Source: CAYUYV01 sp050331455
Lineage (GTDB): Bacteria; Pseudomonadota; Alphaproteobacteria; JAJFIK01
Length of the DNA: 64,000 nt
Assembly: GCA_050331455.1 (NCBI GenBank)
Contig: JBHJGV010000048.1
Coordinates: forward strand, 1-64,000
Reading direction: 5' to 3'
Below are positions 9,489 through 18,255 of this stretch, one piece after another. The first letter of the stretch is position 1; every line of letters begins with the position of its first letter. Position numbers and translations under genes: made by a program. The notes beneath the pieces were generated by a model. That model was given only the letters and a program-made list of their open reading frames with translations. It had not been told where the DNA came from and did not search any database.

Positions 9489-10805
9489 ATGCGATCATTT
9501 GCGAAACCAGGAAAGCCGGTCGGCCACGCTGCGCTGGACCACAGCGGACAGCAGGTCGAACTGCCGGTCATGCGCGGCACGGTCGGCCCGGACGTCATGG
9601 ACATTCGGAAACTGTACGGCCAGACCGGCAGCTTCACCTATGACCCCGGTTTCCAGTCCACCGCGAGTTGCGAATCCGGCATCACCTATATCGACGGTGA
9701 CGAAGGCGTGCTGCTCTATCGCGGCTACCCCATCGATCAGCTTGCGGAACATGGCTCCTTCCTGGAGACCTGCTATCTGCTGCTTTACGGGGACCTGCCC
9801 AGCTCCCAGGAGATGCGGGACTTCGAGCATGGCGTCATCTATCACACCATGCTGCACGAACAGCTCAAGCGGTTTTTTGAAGGCTTCCGGCGCGACGCCC
9901 ACCCCATGGCCATTATGTGCGGTGTGGTCGGCGCCTTGTCCGCTTTTTATCACGACTCCACGGATATCAAAGATCCGCACCAGCGCATGGTCGCCAGTTT
10001 CCGGATGATCGCGAAAATGCCGACCATCGCGGCCATGGCCTACAAATATTCCATCGGCCAACCCTTCGTGTATCCGCAGAACGATCTGGGCTATGCGGAG
10101 AATTTCCTGCGCATGTGCTTCGCCGTACCGGCCGAGGACTACAAGGTCAATCCGGTGCTGGCCCGCGCCATGGACCGCTTCTTCATTCTGCATGCGGACC
10201 ACGAGCAGAACGCCTCCACTTCCACGGTGCGTCTTGCCGGTTCCTCCGGCGCCAACCCGTTCGCCTGCATCGCGGCGGGCATTGCCTGTCTCTGGGGCCC
10301 GGCCCATGGCGGCGCCAACGAGGCGGCCCTCAACATGTTGACCCAGATCGGATCGGTGGATCGGATTTCCGAATTCGTGCGCCGGGCGAAGGACAAGGAC
10401 GATCCCTTCCGCCTGATGGGCTTCGGCCACCGGGTCTACAAGAACTACGATCCGCGCGCCAAGGTGATGCAGACCATGTGTCACCAGGTGCTCACCGAAC
10501 TCGGCCTCGGCAACGATCCCCTGTTCAAGGTGGCCGTGGAACTGGAGCGCATCGCCCTCGAAGACGAATTCTTCGTGGAGAAACGACTTTATCCGAATAT
10601 CGACTTTTATTCGGGTATCACGTTGCGGGCCCTGGGCTTCCCGACCACCATGTTCACGGTGCTGTTCGCGCTCGCGCGGACCGTGGGCTGGATTGCCCAG
10701 TGGATCGAGATGATCGAGGACCCGAACCAGAAGATCGGCCGGCCCCGCCAGCTCTATACGGGCGAACCCCGACGAAACTACGTGCCCATGGAAAACCGCG
10801 CCTGA
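9489..10805 (+). CDS. gltA: Citrate synthase
   Basis: Condenses acetyl-CoA and oxaloacetate to citrate, the entry step of the TCA cycle. The 438 residues match the type II (hexameric, Gram-negative) citrate synthase length. The protein has the small N-terminal beta domain, then the helical core. Active-site motifs are visible: [10 protein letters not shown] in the middle and G-F-G-H-R-V-Y with the active-site histidine at about residue 314, followed by the P-N-I-D-F-Y-S-G stretch near the C-terminus. The start at 9489 is the first good ATG and gives a normal N-terminus. Confidence 0.96.
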   Translation: MRSFAKPGKPVGHAALDHSGQQVELPVMRGTVGPDVMDIRKLYGQTGSFTYDPGFQSTASCESGITYIDGDEGVLLYRGYPIDQLAEHGSFLETCYLLLYGDLPSSQEMRDFEHGVIYHTMLHEQLKRFFEGFRRDAHPMAIMCGVVGALSAFYHDSTDIKDPHQRMVASFRMIAKMPTIAAMAYKYSIGQPFVYPQNDLGYAENFLRMCFAVPAEDYKVNPVLARAMDRFFILHADHEQNASTSTVRLAGSSGANPFACIAAGIACLWGPAHGGANEAALNMLTQIGSVDRISEFVRRAKDKDDPFRLMGFGHRVYKNYDPRAKVMQTMCHQVLTELGLGNDPLFKVAVELERIALEDEFFVEKRLYPNIDFYSGITLRALGFPTTMFTVLFALARTVGWIAQWIEMIEDPNQKIGRPRQLYTGEPRRNYVPMENRA

Positions 10806-10852
10806 GGAGGTTTGCCTCGGCACCGGCGCGGCAACGGGAGCAGCTCTGACCC

Positions 10853-11074
10853 ATGAAGTGCTCGCTTGGACCGTGTTCCGATCCCGCCAGCGTGCCCCGG
10901 CCCTCCACGGGCCCGGGCACGCGCATCCGCCGGCTTTTCGTGGTGGAGGCTCTGCGCCGCAATCCGTCCCCGGCCAATGACAATTGGGTCCGGCGCAAGC
11001 CGGGCCTTGCCCAGCGGGCCCTGTGGTTCGCGCCGGCCGCCGCCCTCGCCCTGATCGCCGCCCTGACGGTCTGA
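10853..11074 (+). CDS. Small hypothetical protein with C-terminal hydrophobic tail
   Basis: An open frame of 73 codons between gltA and hemN. The N-terminal half is Pro/Arg-rich. The last 20 residues (A-L-W-F-A-P-A-A-A-L-A-L-I) are hydrophobic and could be a membrane anchor. An N-P-S-P-A-N-D-N-W stretch resembles short alphaproteobacterial proteins carrying an A-N-D-N motif, but no family is assigned. The only upstream purine-rich motif (GGGAG) is about 12 bases from the ATG, so translation is uncertain. Confidence 0.3.
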   Translation: MKCSLGPCSDPASVPRPSTGPGTRIRRLFVVEALRRNPSPANDNWVRRKPGLAQRALWFAPAAALALIAALTV

Positions 11075-11132
11075 GGGCGGCTTGGCCCATCGCATCGGCA
11101 TCGGCATCAGGCCCCGCATCGAGCCGGTGTTC

Positions 11133-11146
11133 TTGATCCACCTCAA
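11133..11146 (+). promoter_or_regulatory. FNR/FnrL-type box upstream of hemN
   Basis: TTGATCCACCTCAA differs from the FNR consensus TTGAT-N4-ATCAA at one position. It lies about 55 bases before the hemN start, a sensible position for oxygen-controlled activation. FnrL control of hemN-type genes is known in Rhodobacter; its action here is inferred. Confidence 0.6.
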
Positions 11147-11200
11147 TGTGAATCCGCCGAGCGCTGGCACCATTGCCATCAAGAGCAACCCTCAGATGGG

Positions 11201-12544
11201 ATGGCCGGCATGAGCGACCACCGACTGGCCTTCGCGGCCCCGAATCTGCCCCGCTACACAAGCTATCCGACGGCGCCCCATTTCACCGGCGACGTGACGG
11301 ACGCGGTCTATGGCGATTGGCTGGGCGCCCTGACGCCCGAAGCGCCGCTGTCGGTTTATCTGCACCTGCCCTTCTGTGCCCAGATGTGCTGGTATTGTGG
11401 CTGCCACACAAAGATCACCCGGCGGATCGAACCGGTGGAGCGCTATGGCGAGGCGCTGGTGCGGGAAGTCGATCTGGTGGCGGACCGTCTCACCCAGGCC
11501 ATGCCGATCAGCCATCTGCATTGGGGCGGCGGCACGCCGACCATGCTGCCCCTGGACCATTTTGCCCGGGTGATGGAGCGCATCCGCACGCGCTTTGCAG
11601 TCCGGGACGATGCGGAACTCGCGGTGGAGGCGGACCCGCGCACGGTGACGCCGGAACTGGCGCGCGGCCTCGCGGCCCAGGGCATCAACCGCATGAGCTT
11701 CGGGATCCAGGATTTCGATCCCCGGGTGCAGGCGGCCATCAACCGGGTGCAATGCGCCGGGCTGGTCAGCCGTGCGGTGGGCCTCCTCCAGGACGTGGGC
11801 ATCAAGCATATCAGCTTCGATCTCATCTACGGTCTGCCGCACCAGACCCTGGACAGCCTGCGCCGCACGGTGGACCAGGCCGTCGCCATGGGACCGGACC
11901 GGTTGTCCGTGTTTGGCTATGCCCATGTGCCCTGGATGAAGACCCACCAGAAAATGATCGACACGGATCGTCTCGCCGATGCGGAAGGCCGGCTGGAGCA
12001 GGTGGAGACCATCGCCGCGGCGCTGGAGGCCCATGGCTATGTCCGTGTGGGCCTCGATCATTTCGCCAAGGCCGGGGACAGCATGGCCGCGGCCCTTGCG
12101 CAGGGCGACCTGCAGCGCAACTTCCAGGGCTACACCACGGACCAGGCCCAGGGCCTGATCGGCTTCGGGGCCTCGGCCATCGGCACCCTGCCCCAGGGCT
12201 ATAGTCAGAATGCGCCGGATCTCGGCGGCTATGAACGGGCCATCTCGGAAGGCCGCCTGGCCACCGTGCGCGGCCGGGCCCTCACCCCGGACGACCGCAC
12301 GCGGCGCGCCGTCATCGAGCGCCTGATGTGCGACATGGCCGTGGATCTCGACACCATTGACGGCGCGGCCGGCCTCGCCCCGGTTCTGCGCAGTTTCGAC
12401 CCCATGGTCCGCGCCGGCCTCGCCGAAGTCACCGGCCACCGCGTCCGCCTCAACGAGCGCGCCCGCCCCGTCATGCGATGGGCCGCCGCAAGGTTCGACG
12501 CCTATCTCGAGCCGCAAACCGCCCGGCATTCCGTGGGCGTGTGA
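11201..12544 (+). CDS. hemN: Oxygen-independent coproporphyrinogen III oxidase
   Basis: Radical-SAM enzyme that decarboxylates coproporphyrinogen III to protoporphyrinogen IX without oxygen. This step is needed for haem and bacteriochlorophyll under anaerobic phototrophic conditions. The 447-residue length is typical of true HemN. The N-terminal P-R-Y-T-S-Y-P-T-A motif is characteristic. The Fe-S binding C-x3-C-x2-C is C59, C63, C66, with an adjacent C68. The G-G-G-T-P radical-SAM motif follows. The C-terminal HemN domain is complete. The start may be 11201 or the ATG at 11210. An FNR-type box upstream suggests induction at low oxygen. Confidence 0.95.
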   Translation: MAGMSDHRLAFAAPNLPRYTSYPTAPHFTGDVTDAVYGDWLGALTPEAPLSVYLHLPFCAQMCWYCGCHTKITRRIEPVERYGEALVREVDLVADRLTQAMPISHLHWGGGTPTMLPLDHFARVMERIRTRFAVRDDAELAVEADPRTVTPELARGLAAQGINRMSFGIQDFDPRVQAAINRVQCAGLVSRAVGLLQDVGIKHISFDLIYGLPHQTLDSLRRTVDQAVAMGPDRLSVFGYAHVPWMKTHQKMIDTDRLADAEGRLEQVETIAAALEAHGYVRVGLDHFAKAGDSMAAALAQGDLQRNFQGYTTDQAQGLIGFGASAIGTLPQGYSQNAPDLGGYERAISEGRLATVRGRALTPDDRTRRAVIERLMCDMAVDLDTIDGAAGLAPVLRSFDPMVRAGLAEVTGHRVRLNERARPVMRWAAARFDAYLEPQTARHSVGV

Positions 12545-12669
12545 GGGTAAGGCTCTCGTCCGTGTCGCCTCTGTCGCGTGGTGCCTGATTTGCCAAAGAT
12601 GTGCCCGGGGGCCTTAAGGCAGCGCGAGGCGCGCAAAATCTGCAATGACGCCCCCACCTTCCGCCGTCC

Positions 12670-15603
12670 ATGAATCGCGGGCATCATGCCGCTCCACAGG
12701 ACATGGGAGACAGGCTTTTGATGGAGGGGCTCGGAGACGGCCGACGACAGGGCGGTTTGCCGGATGCGCCGGCCTTGGCCGTTCGGGCAGGGGCCATCGC
12801 GCTTGTTTTTTCCGATGGGACCGTTGAGAGCCCCTCGCCGACCCAGGCGATCCAGGGTCTGGAAGGGGCGCCGGTCGTGGTGGCCCATGCCGGGTTTCTG
12901 GCCCGCCGCCTGGGGCGCAACAGGCCGGCCCGCCGCAACACGCTGTTCGATGTCATGGAGCTGTTCGCCTTTGTCCGCCCCGCCCGGCCGTGCCTGCCGA
13001 CGGCACGCGGCCTGGGCGAGGCGATCGGCGCGACCGCGCCCGGGTCGGTGGAGGACGAGGCCGTCATCCTGCTCCAGGCCGTCCGTACCCTGCTGAACGA
13101 TCTTAAAGGCCTGGAGCCCAAGGCCGCCGCGCGCCTTGCCGATCTTGCCGCAAGCATGGCCAAGGGCGGATGGGCGTGGAGCGGCCCGGTGCTCGAGGCC
13201 CTGGGCACGGCGCCGGAGGGCGGGGTCTTCGGGGGACTCGACGCCTGGAGCAAGATGCCGGAATGGCAGGAGCGCGCGCCCCAGGGCCAGCCCTCCAGCA
13301 AACCGATCGAAACCGCCGATGCGCTCACCCGGCTTGAGGCCCTGCTGGGGCCAGGGCGCAGCATTCGTCCCGGTCAGGATCTTTACGTGGAGACCGCGAC
13401 CGCGGCCTTCGCGCCGCGTACGGACAAGGACAGCCCCCGGGCCGTCATCGCCGAGGCCGGCACGGGCATCGGCAAGACGCTGGGCTACCTGGCGCCGGCC
13501 AGTCATTGGGCGGAGGAGAACGGTCCCGGCACCTGGATTTCCACCTACACCAAGAATCTCCAGCGCCAACTCGATCAGGAAATGCAGAGCGTCTATCCGG
13601 ATCCGGCGGAACGCCGGCGCCGGGCCGTGGTGCGCAAGGGTCGGGAGAATTATCTCTGCCTGCTGAATTTCGAGGAAGCCGTGCGTCGCGCCCGCGGCGG
13701 GGTGGACGATGTGGTCACCCTTGGCCTCGTCGCCCGCTGGCTGGAGCACAGCCGGGACGGGGACATGGTGGGCGGCGACTTTCCCGCCTGGCTCATGTCC
13801 ACGGCCGAGATCCAGGGCGGCGCCCAGGGGCCGGGCCTGACGGACCGGCGGGGGGAATGCCTTTATTCCGCCTGCACCCATTATCGTAAATGCACCATCG
13901 AGAAAGCCGTACGCCGCTCCCGCCACGCCCATCTCGTCATCGCCAACCACGCCCTGGTCATGACCCAGAGCGCCCTCGACCACGCCCTGGCCCAGATCCG
14001 CGGGCCGGGCACGGAGGATAGCGGCACCTCGGAACACCGGGTCCGGGTTGTTTTCGATGAAAGCCACCACCTGTTCGACGCAGCCGACAGTGCCTTCGGC
14101 GCGACCCTGAGCGCCCAGGAGGCGGCCGAACTGCGCCGCTGGCTCCGGGGTCCGGAGTCCCGGGGCGGGCGCCGCGGCCGAGGCCTGTCGGAGCGCATCG
14201 GCGATCTTCTGGAGGCGGATGGCGACACGCGCGCCCAGCTCCAGGCCTGTCTTGAGGCCGCCCACGCCCTGCCCCGGGAGGGTTGGACCGCGCGCCAGGG
14301 CGGCGAGACCGCACAGGGCCCGGCGGAACGGTTCTTCCTCGCCCTGCGCCGCCATGTGGAGGCCCGGGCGGAGCGTCCCGATAGCGGGGATTTCGGTCTC
14401 GAGGCGGCCTGCGATGCGCCGCATCCGGAGCTTCTGGCCAATGCCGGGGCCCTGGCCGATGCCCTGAAGGATCTGGGCGCCCCCTTGCTCGCCCTCTCCC
14501 AATCCCTGCGCCAGCGGCTGGAAGACGAGGCGGAGGACCTCGACACCCCGACCCGGGGGCGCATCGATGCCGTTTCCCGGGGGCTCGACCGGCGCGGAGC
14601 CCTGATGATCCCCGCCTGGCGCGCCATGCTGGCGAGCCTTGCCCGCGGTGGCGGCGAACCGGGCATGGTGGACTGGTTCGCCCTGGAGCGGATTGGCGGA
14701 CGGGTGATCGACGCCGCCATGCACCGGCGCCACTTGGATCCCATGAAACCCTTCACGGATGGCGTGGCGAAGCCTTTGCACGGCCTGCTGATGACGTCGG
14801 CGAGCCTGCGGGACGGGGCCCCGCCGCAAGACTCGGAAGGCGAAACGCAGGACGACGACGCCCCCACCGATCCGCCGACGGATGACTGGGCCTTTGCTGC
14901 CCTGCGCACCGGCGCGCGGCACCTGCCCGCGCCCGGCCTCGTAACCCGCGCGATCCCCTCGCCCTTCGATTATGCGGGGCGGACCCGCGTGCTCATCGTG
15001 CGGGACCTGGCGGCGCGGAGCACGGAACAGCTCGCGGGCGCCTACCGCGCCCTGTTCGACGCGAGCGGCGGGGGCGCCCTGGGCCTGTTCACGGCCATCT
15101 CCCGCCTGCGGGCCGTCCACGGACGGATCGCAGGATCGCTGGAGGCCTCGGGCCTGCCGCTCTATGCCCAGCACATGGATGCCATCGATGTGGGCACACT
15201 GATCGATATTTTCCGGGACGAAACGGATGCCTGTCTGCTCGGCACCGACGCTGTGCGGGACGGGGTGGACGTGCCGGGTGAGTCCCTGCGGCTCATCGTG
15301 TTCGACCGGGTGCCCTGGCCAAGGCCCGATATTCTGCACAAGGCGCGCCGCGCCCATTTCGGGGCCCGCACCTATGACGATGCGCTGGCCCGATTGCGCC
15401 TCAAACAGGCCTTCGGGCGGCTGGTCCGGGGGCCGCAGGACCGGGGGATTTTCGTGCTGCTGGATGCCCGCACGCCGAGCCGCCTGCTGACGGCGTTTCC
15501 CGACGGGGTGAGCGTCACCCGCTGCGGCCTCGCCGAGGCCGTGGCCGAGACGCGGGCCTTTTTCGGGAGACCGGCGCTTGAGGCCGTCAACGCGGCACGG
15601 TGA
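12670..15603 (+). CDS. DinG/XPD-like Fe-S ATP-dependent DNA helicase
   Basis: A superfamily 2 helicase of 977 residues. The N-terminal 200 residues are an accessory domain of unclear role. Walker A A-G-T-G-I-G-K-T is at 263-270. Four cysteines (C330, C397, C402, C408) stand where XPD/DinG helicases bind a 4Fe-4S cluster. The Walker B box is D-E-S-H-H at 463-467. Helicase motifs V/VI lie near the C-terminus (D-G-V-D-V-P-G, and Q-A-F-G-R-L-V-R-G). This family unwinds DNA forks, R-loops or DNA-RNA hybrids. No LexA box was found just upstream. An equally long antisense frame across this gene is judged a codon-bias shadow. Its last 17 bases overlap the end of the convergent gene at 15587. Confidence 0.9.
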   Translation: MNRGHHAAPQDMGDRLLMEGLGDGRRQGGLPDAPALAVRAGAIALVFSDGTVESPSPTQAIQGLEGAPVVVAHAGFLARRLGRNRPARRNTLFDVMELFAFVRPARPCLPTARGLGEAIGATAPGSVEDEAVILLQAVRTLLNDLKGLEPKAAARLADLAASMAKGGWAWSGPVLEALGTAPEGGVFGGLDAWSKMPEWQERAPQGQPSSKPIETADALTRLEALLGPGRSIRPGQDLYVETATAAFAPRTDKDSPRAVIAEAGTGIGKTLGYLAPASHWAEENGPGTWISTYTKNLQRQLDQEMQSVYPDPAERRRRAVVRKGRENYLCLLNFEEAVRRARGGVDDVVTLGLVARWLEHSRDGDMVGGDFPAWLMSTAEIQGGAQGPGLTDRRGECLYSACTHYRKCTIEKAVRRSRHAHLVIANHALVMTQSALDHALAQIRGPGTEDSGTSEHRVRVVFDESHHLFDAADSAFGATLSAQEAAELRRWLRGPESRGGRRGRGLSERIGDLLEADGDTRAQLQACLEAAHALPREGWTARQGGETAQGPAERFFLALRRHVEARAERPDSGDFGLEAACDAPHPELLANAGALADALKDLGAPLLALSQSLRQRLEDEAEDLDTPTRGRIDAVSRGLDRRGALMIPAWRAMLASLARGGGEPGMVDWFALERIGGRVIDAAMHRRHLDPMKPFTDGVAKPLHGLLMTSASLRDGAPPQDSEGETQDDDAPTDPPTDDWAFAALRTGARHLPAPGLVTRAIPSPFDYAGRTRVLIVRDLAARSTEQLAGAYRALFDASGGGALGLFTAISRLRAVHGRIAGSLEASGLPLYAQHMDAIDVGTLIDIFRDETDACLLGTDAVRDGVDVPGESLRLIVFDRVPWPRPDILHKARRAHFGARTYDDALARLRLKQAFGRLVRGPQDRGIFVLLDARTPSRLLTAFPDGVSVTRCGLAEAVAETRAFFGRPALEAVNAAR

Positions 15604-15952
15604 GGCCCATGAGAAACCGACCGGGAGCCCCATCCTCGATGGGCGCAAAGCGGTGCATCAAGGGATCGGCCCCCTGCCCCATCCGCCCGTGGAACACCGA
15701 CACCGAGAAACACGGCACAGTCTCGATCTCCCCGCTTTCCGGGTCCGGCCCGCCGGCGGCGACCCGATGGACAACGGCGCGGGGCAACCACTGGGGGCCG
15801 GCCCCGCGATCGGCGATGGTCAGGCGCAGGCGAGCATCGTCCCCATGGAAAGCCGGACACGTGGATGGCGCCGGGCTGCCCGCGGTTTCGCCATGCGCGG
15901 CAAGGCGCGCCTCGATCCGGGCCGCGCCGGCCGAGGAAGACCTGTGATTCAA
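15587..15952 (-). CDS. Hypothetical protein, convergent with the helicase
   Basis: An open frame of about 120 codons whose C-terminal two thirds read as a plausible folded protein (D-A-R-L-R-L-T-I-A-D, then F-S-V-S-V-F-H-G and R-F-L-M-G-L-T-V-P-R). I do not recognise the family. The start is uncertain: the frame is open up to an ATG at 16045, but that extension is unlike a normal N-terminus, so a TTG at 15952 is given. Its stop overlaps the helicase stop tail to tail by 17 bases. Confidence 0.45.
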   Translation of the reverse strand: MNHRSSSAGAARIEARLAAHGETAGSPAPSTCPAFHGDDARLRLTIADRGAGPQWLPRAVVHRVAAGGPDPESGEIETVPCFSVSVFHGRMGQGADPLMHRFAPIEDGAPGRFLMGLTVPR

Positions 15953-16187
15953 GAGTGCGGGGCATCCTGCATTGGCATGTAAATTCCTTGATTTTTCGTC
16001 GGAACTCTTTGACACAAGGTCGCGTTGGGCTGGTGCGGGTCTCACGTTTTTGACCGGGGACCGGCGCGATCCGGGGGGACGCGGCCCATTTCATCGGCCT
16101 GACATGAGACGGCGTTAGCGTGACACGCGTAAGGGATTGGACCCTGGCCCGGAGTGAACCCGGGCCGAAAAAATTGAGGGGAAAACA

Positions 16188-17978
16188 GTGATGCGACTTT
16201 CAACTCTTATGGGAACAGCGGCGCTCGTGTCGCTGCTGATCGCCGGCGGCGCCCAGGCGGACACGGGTACCGAGACACGGGCGATCGCCAGCAAGGACAA
16301 GGCGGACGAACTCGTTGCGGCCATTGAAGCCGTCAATCAGCCTACGGAAGGTGTCGCTCCCGCAGCGACCGCGGTAAAGGCCGAAGAAGAAATCGGCGAT
16401 GCCACGCCGCCGGCTGAGGAAAAGACCGAAGAAAAGAAAGAGGCCCCCGCCAAAAAGGACAGCACGGACAGCGCCGCGCAAGACAAGCCGGCCGAGGCGG
16501 CGGCTGAAAAAACCACCATGGAGCGGGCCCGCGAGGCCATCGACCAGGCTGGCAAGACCGTTGCCGAGAAAGCCTCCGAAGCAATGGACGCTGTGAAGAA
16601 GGCCACTGCGACGGCGGTCCAGAAAACCCGCGAAGCCCTCGGCGCCGCCGAAGAGGAAACAGAAGAGACCGCCGAAAAGACGGCCGAGACGGTCGAAGAC
16701 ACCGCCGATGCCGCGGCCGAAACGGCTGAGGACGTCGGCGACGCCGCTGCGGATGCCGCTGAAGATGCGGCCGAAGCCGCCGAGGACGCCGCCGAAACCG
16801 TCACGGACGAAGCCGAAGAGGCGGTGCCGGACGGGACCGTGGACGACACGGTCGAAGCGGCCCAGGACGCGGCAGAAGAGGCCGGCGAGGCCGCCGCCGA
16901 CACAGCTGAAGACGCGGCCGATGCCGCCGAGGACGCGGCCGAAGCGGTCGCGGACACCGCCGACGAGGCAACCACCGACGATACCGTGGAAGACACGGTG
17001 GAGGCGGCCCAGGACGCGGCTGAAGACGCCGCGGAGACGGTGACGGAAACGGCGGAGGACGCCGTCGACGCGGCGTCCAAGGCTGCCGGCGACGCGGCCG
17101 ATGCCACCGAGAAAGCCGCAGAAGATGCCGCCAAGGCCGTCGAAGAAATGATCGAGGACGTGGTTGATCCAGAGACGGACGAAGGCAAGCCGGAAACGCC
17201 GAAAACCGAATCGGCCGCCAAAGACGGTGAGGCCCAGGATTTCGCCCAGGGCGCCCAGCCGGTAGGCGCTGCCTGCACCCCTCCGGCGTCCGATGATCCG
17301 GCCACGTGGCTTTGCGAGAATGAGGGAAACACGTGCAGCACCAGCAATGCCGCAAAATGGGTGTCCCAGTCTGCGGAGTATCAGGCCCTGGTCGCGCAAA
17401 CCTTCCGCTTTGCCGGCCTCGAAGTGCGTGACCTCGCCAAGGCACACAAGGCCGGCACCTGGGCCGTGGCGGTGGACCTGGATGAAACCGTCATCAGCAA
17501 TTCCGCCTATACCGTTCAGCGGGAGATGTGCGGCCGCGGCTACAGCCGCGCATCCTGGCACAATTGGTCGGCGGCCGAACAGGCAACGCCCTTGCCCGGC
17601 GCCAAAACCTTCATGAAGCTGGTCTATGACCTCGGCGGCCTCATCGTCGGCGTCACCAACCGCCGGGAAAGCGAAGCGCCCTACACGGTGACGGTGCTGG
17701 AGCGCCATGGCCTGCCTATCGAATTCGTGCTCTACCGCGGCGATTCCGACAGCGCCACGGGCGAGAAGGAAGCACGCTGGGCCCAGGTGCCGGGCATGCT
17801 GGCCAAGAAAGGCCACAAGGGCGCGAAGATCGTGATGTGGATGGGCGATCAGATTACGGATTTCCCGGGTCTCGATCAAAGCGTCTATGCCAAGGACGGC
17901 AATGTCAAAGGTCCATTCGGCACGAAATACATCGTCCTGCCGAACCCCATGTATGGCGAGTGGGAACACTCCAAATAA
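16188..17978 (+). CDS. Secreted HAD acid phosphatase with Ala/Glu/Asp repeat region
   Basis: Exported protein of 596 residues. Residues 1-25 form a signal peptide ending A-Q-A before D. Residues about 60-345 are low complexity, dominated by A, E, D, T and K in an A-E-D-A-A-D-A-A-E-D-A-A pattern with roughly 11-residue periodicity. This resembles LEA-like or apolipoprotein-like amphipathic helices. The C-terminal about 225 residues are a class B / lipoprotein e(P4)-type acid phosphatase: motif I D-L-D-E-T at 430-434, V-T-N-R-R-E for motif II, and G-D-Q-I-T-D-F for the acidic motif. No lipobox cysteine is visible, unlike e(P4). The probable reaction is periplasmic phosphomonoester hydrolysis. 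A good terminator follows. The fusion to a long helical repeat is unusual. Confidence 0.8.
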   Translation: MMRLSTLMGTAALVSLLIAGGAQADTGTETRAIASKDKADELVAAIEAVNQPTEGVAPAATAVKAEEEIGDATPPAEEKTEEKKEAPAKKDSTDSAAQDKPAEAAAEKTTMERAREAIDQAGKTVAEKASEAMDAVKKATATAVQKTREALGAAEEETEETAEKTAETVEDTADAAAETAEDVGDAAADAAEDAAEAAEDAAETVTDEAEEAVPDGTVDDTVEAAQDAAEEAGEAAADTAEDAADAAEDAAEAVADTADEATTDDTVEDTVEAAQDAAEDAAETVTETAEDAVDAASKAAGDAADATEKAAEDAAKAVEEMIEDVVDPETDEGKPETPKTESAAKDGEAQDFAQGAQPVGAACTPPASDDPATWLCENEGNTCSTSNAAKWVSQSAEYQALVAQTFRFAGLEVRDLAKAHKAGTWAVAVDLDETVISNSAYTVQREMCGRGYSRASWHNWSAAEQATPLPGAKTFMKLVYDLGGLIVGVTNRRESEAPYTVTVLERHGLPIEFVLYRGDSDSATGEKEARWAQVPGMLAKKGHKGAKIVMWMGDQITDFPGLDQSVYAKDGNVKGPFGTKYIVLPNPMYGEWEHSK

Positions 17979-18023
17979 AACGCGCGTGACGCTGATTTCA
18001 GTCCGTTCAGCGGCTGAACCGTC

Positions 18024-18055
18024 AAGCCTCCGGGGTCTTCCCGGAGGCTTTTTTT
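18024..18055 (+). terminator. Intrinsic terminator after HAD phosphatase
   Basis: An 11-bp stem (18024-18034 with 18040-18050, AAGCCTCCGGG/CCCGGAGGCTT) with a five-base loop, followed by a run of seven Ts ending at 18055. It ends the phosphatase transcript. Confidence 0.9.
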
Positions 18056-18196
18056 GGCTCGACGCCGAAAAGCGCGAACCAGAGCATTCTCAAAAAAACG
18101 CCGGACCAGGAGGACGCTTCAGAGGGTTTGGATTGAGCGCGTTCCGGGCGGAATGAAACGCGGAGGAACGGTGCCCCCTCTTCCTCAAAGCGCTCA

Positions 18197-18227
18197 CAAA
18201 AAAGGGCGCGCCAGCCGGCACGCCCTT
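18197..18227 (-). terminator. Intrinsic terminator after tricorn protease
   Basis: Read on the - strand, a 10-bp stem (18218-18227 with 18202-18211, one G-U pair) is followed by a T-run (A-run at 18198-18203 on the + strand). It lies 30 bases past the tricorn protease stop. Confidence 0.88.
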
Positions 18228-18255
18228 CCTAAGCACAGGATAAAGCAACGAACCC

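Noticed and set aside
12502..15648. Antisense frame of 1048 codons over the helicase
   Set aside because: The sense strand has a complete set of helicase motifs. The antisense frame is Gly/Ala/Arg/Gln-rich with no domain, as expected from third-position GC bias.
16009..16014. Perfect -35 TTGACA before the HAD phosphatase
   Set aside because: No acceptable -10 at 16-18 bases downstream.
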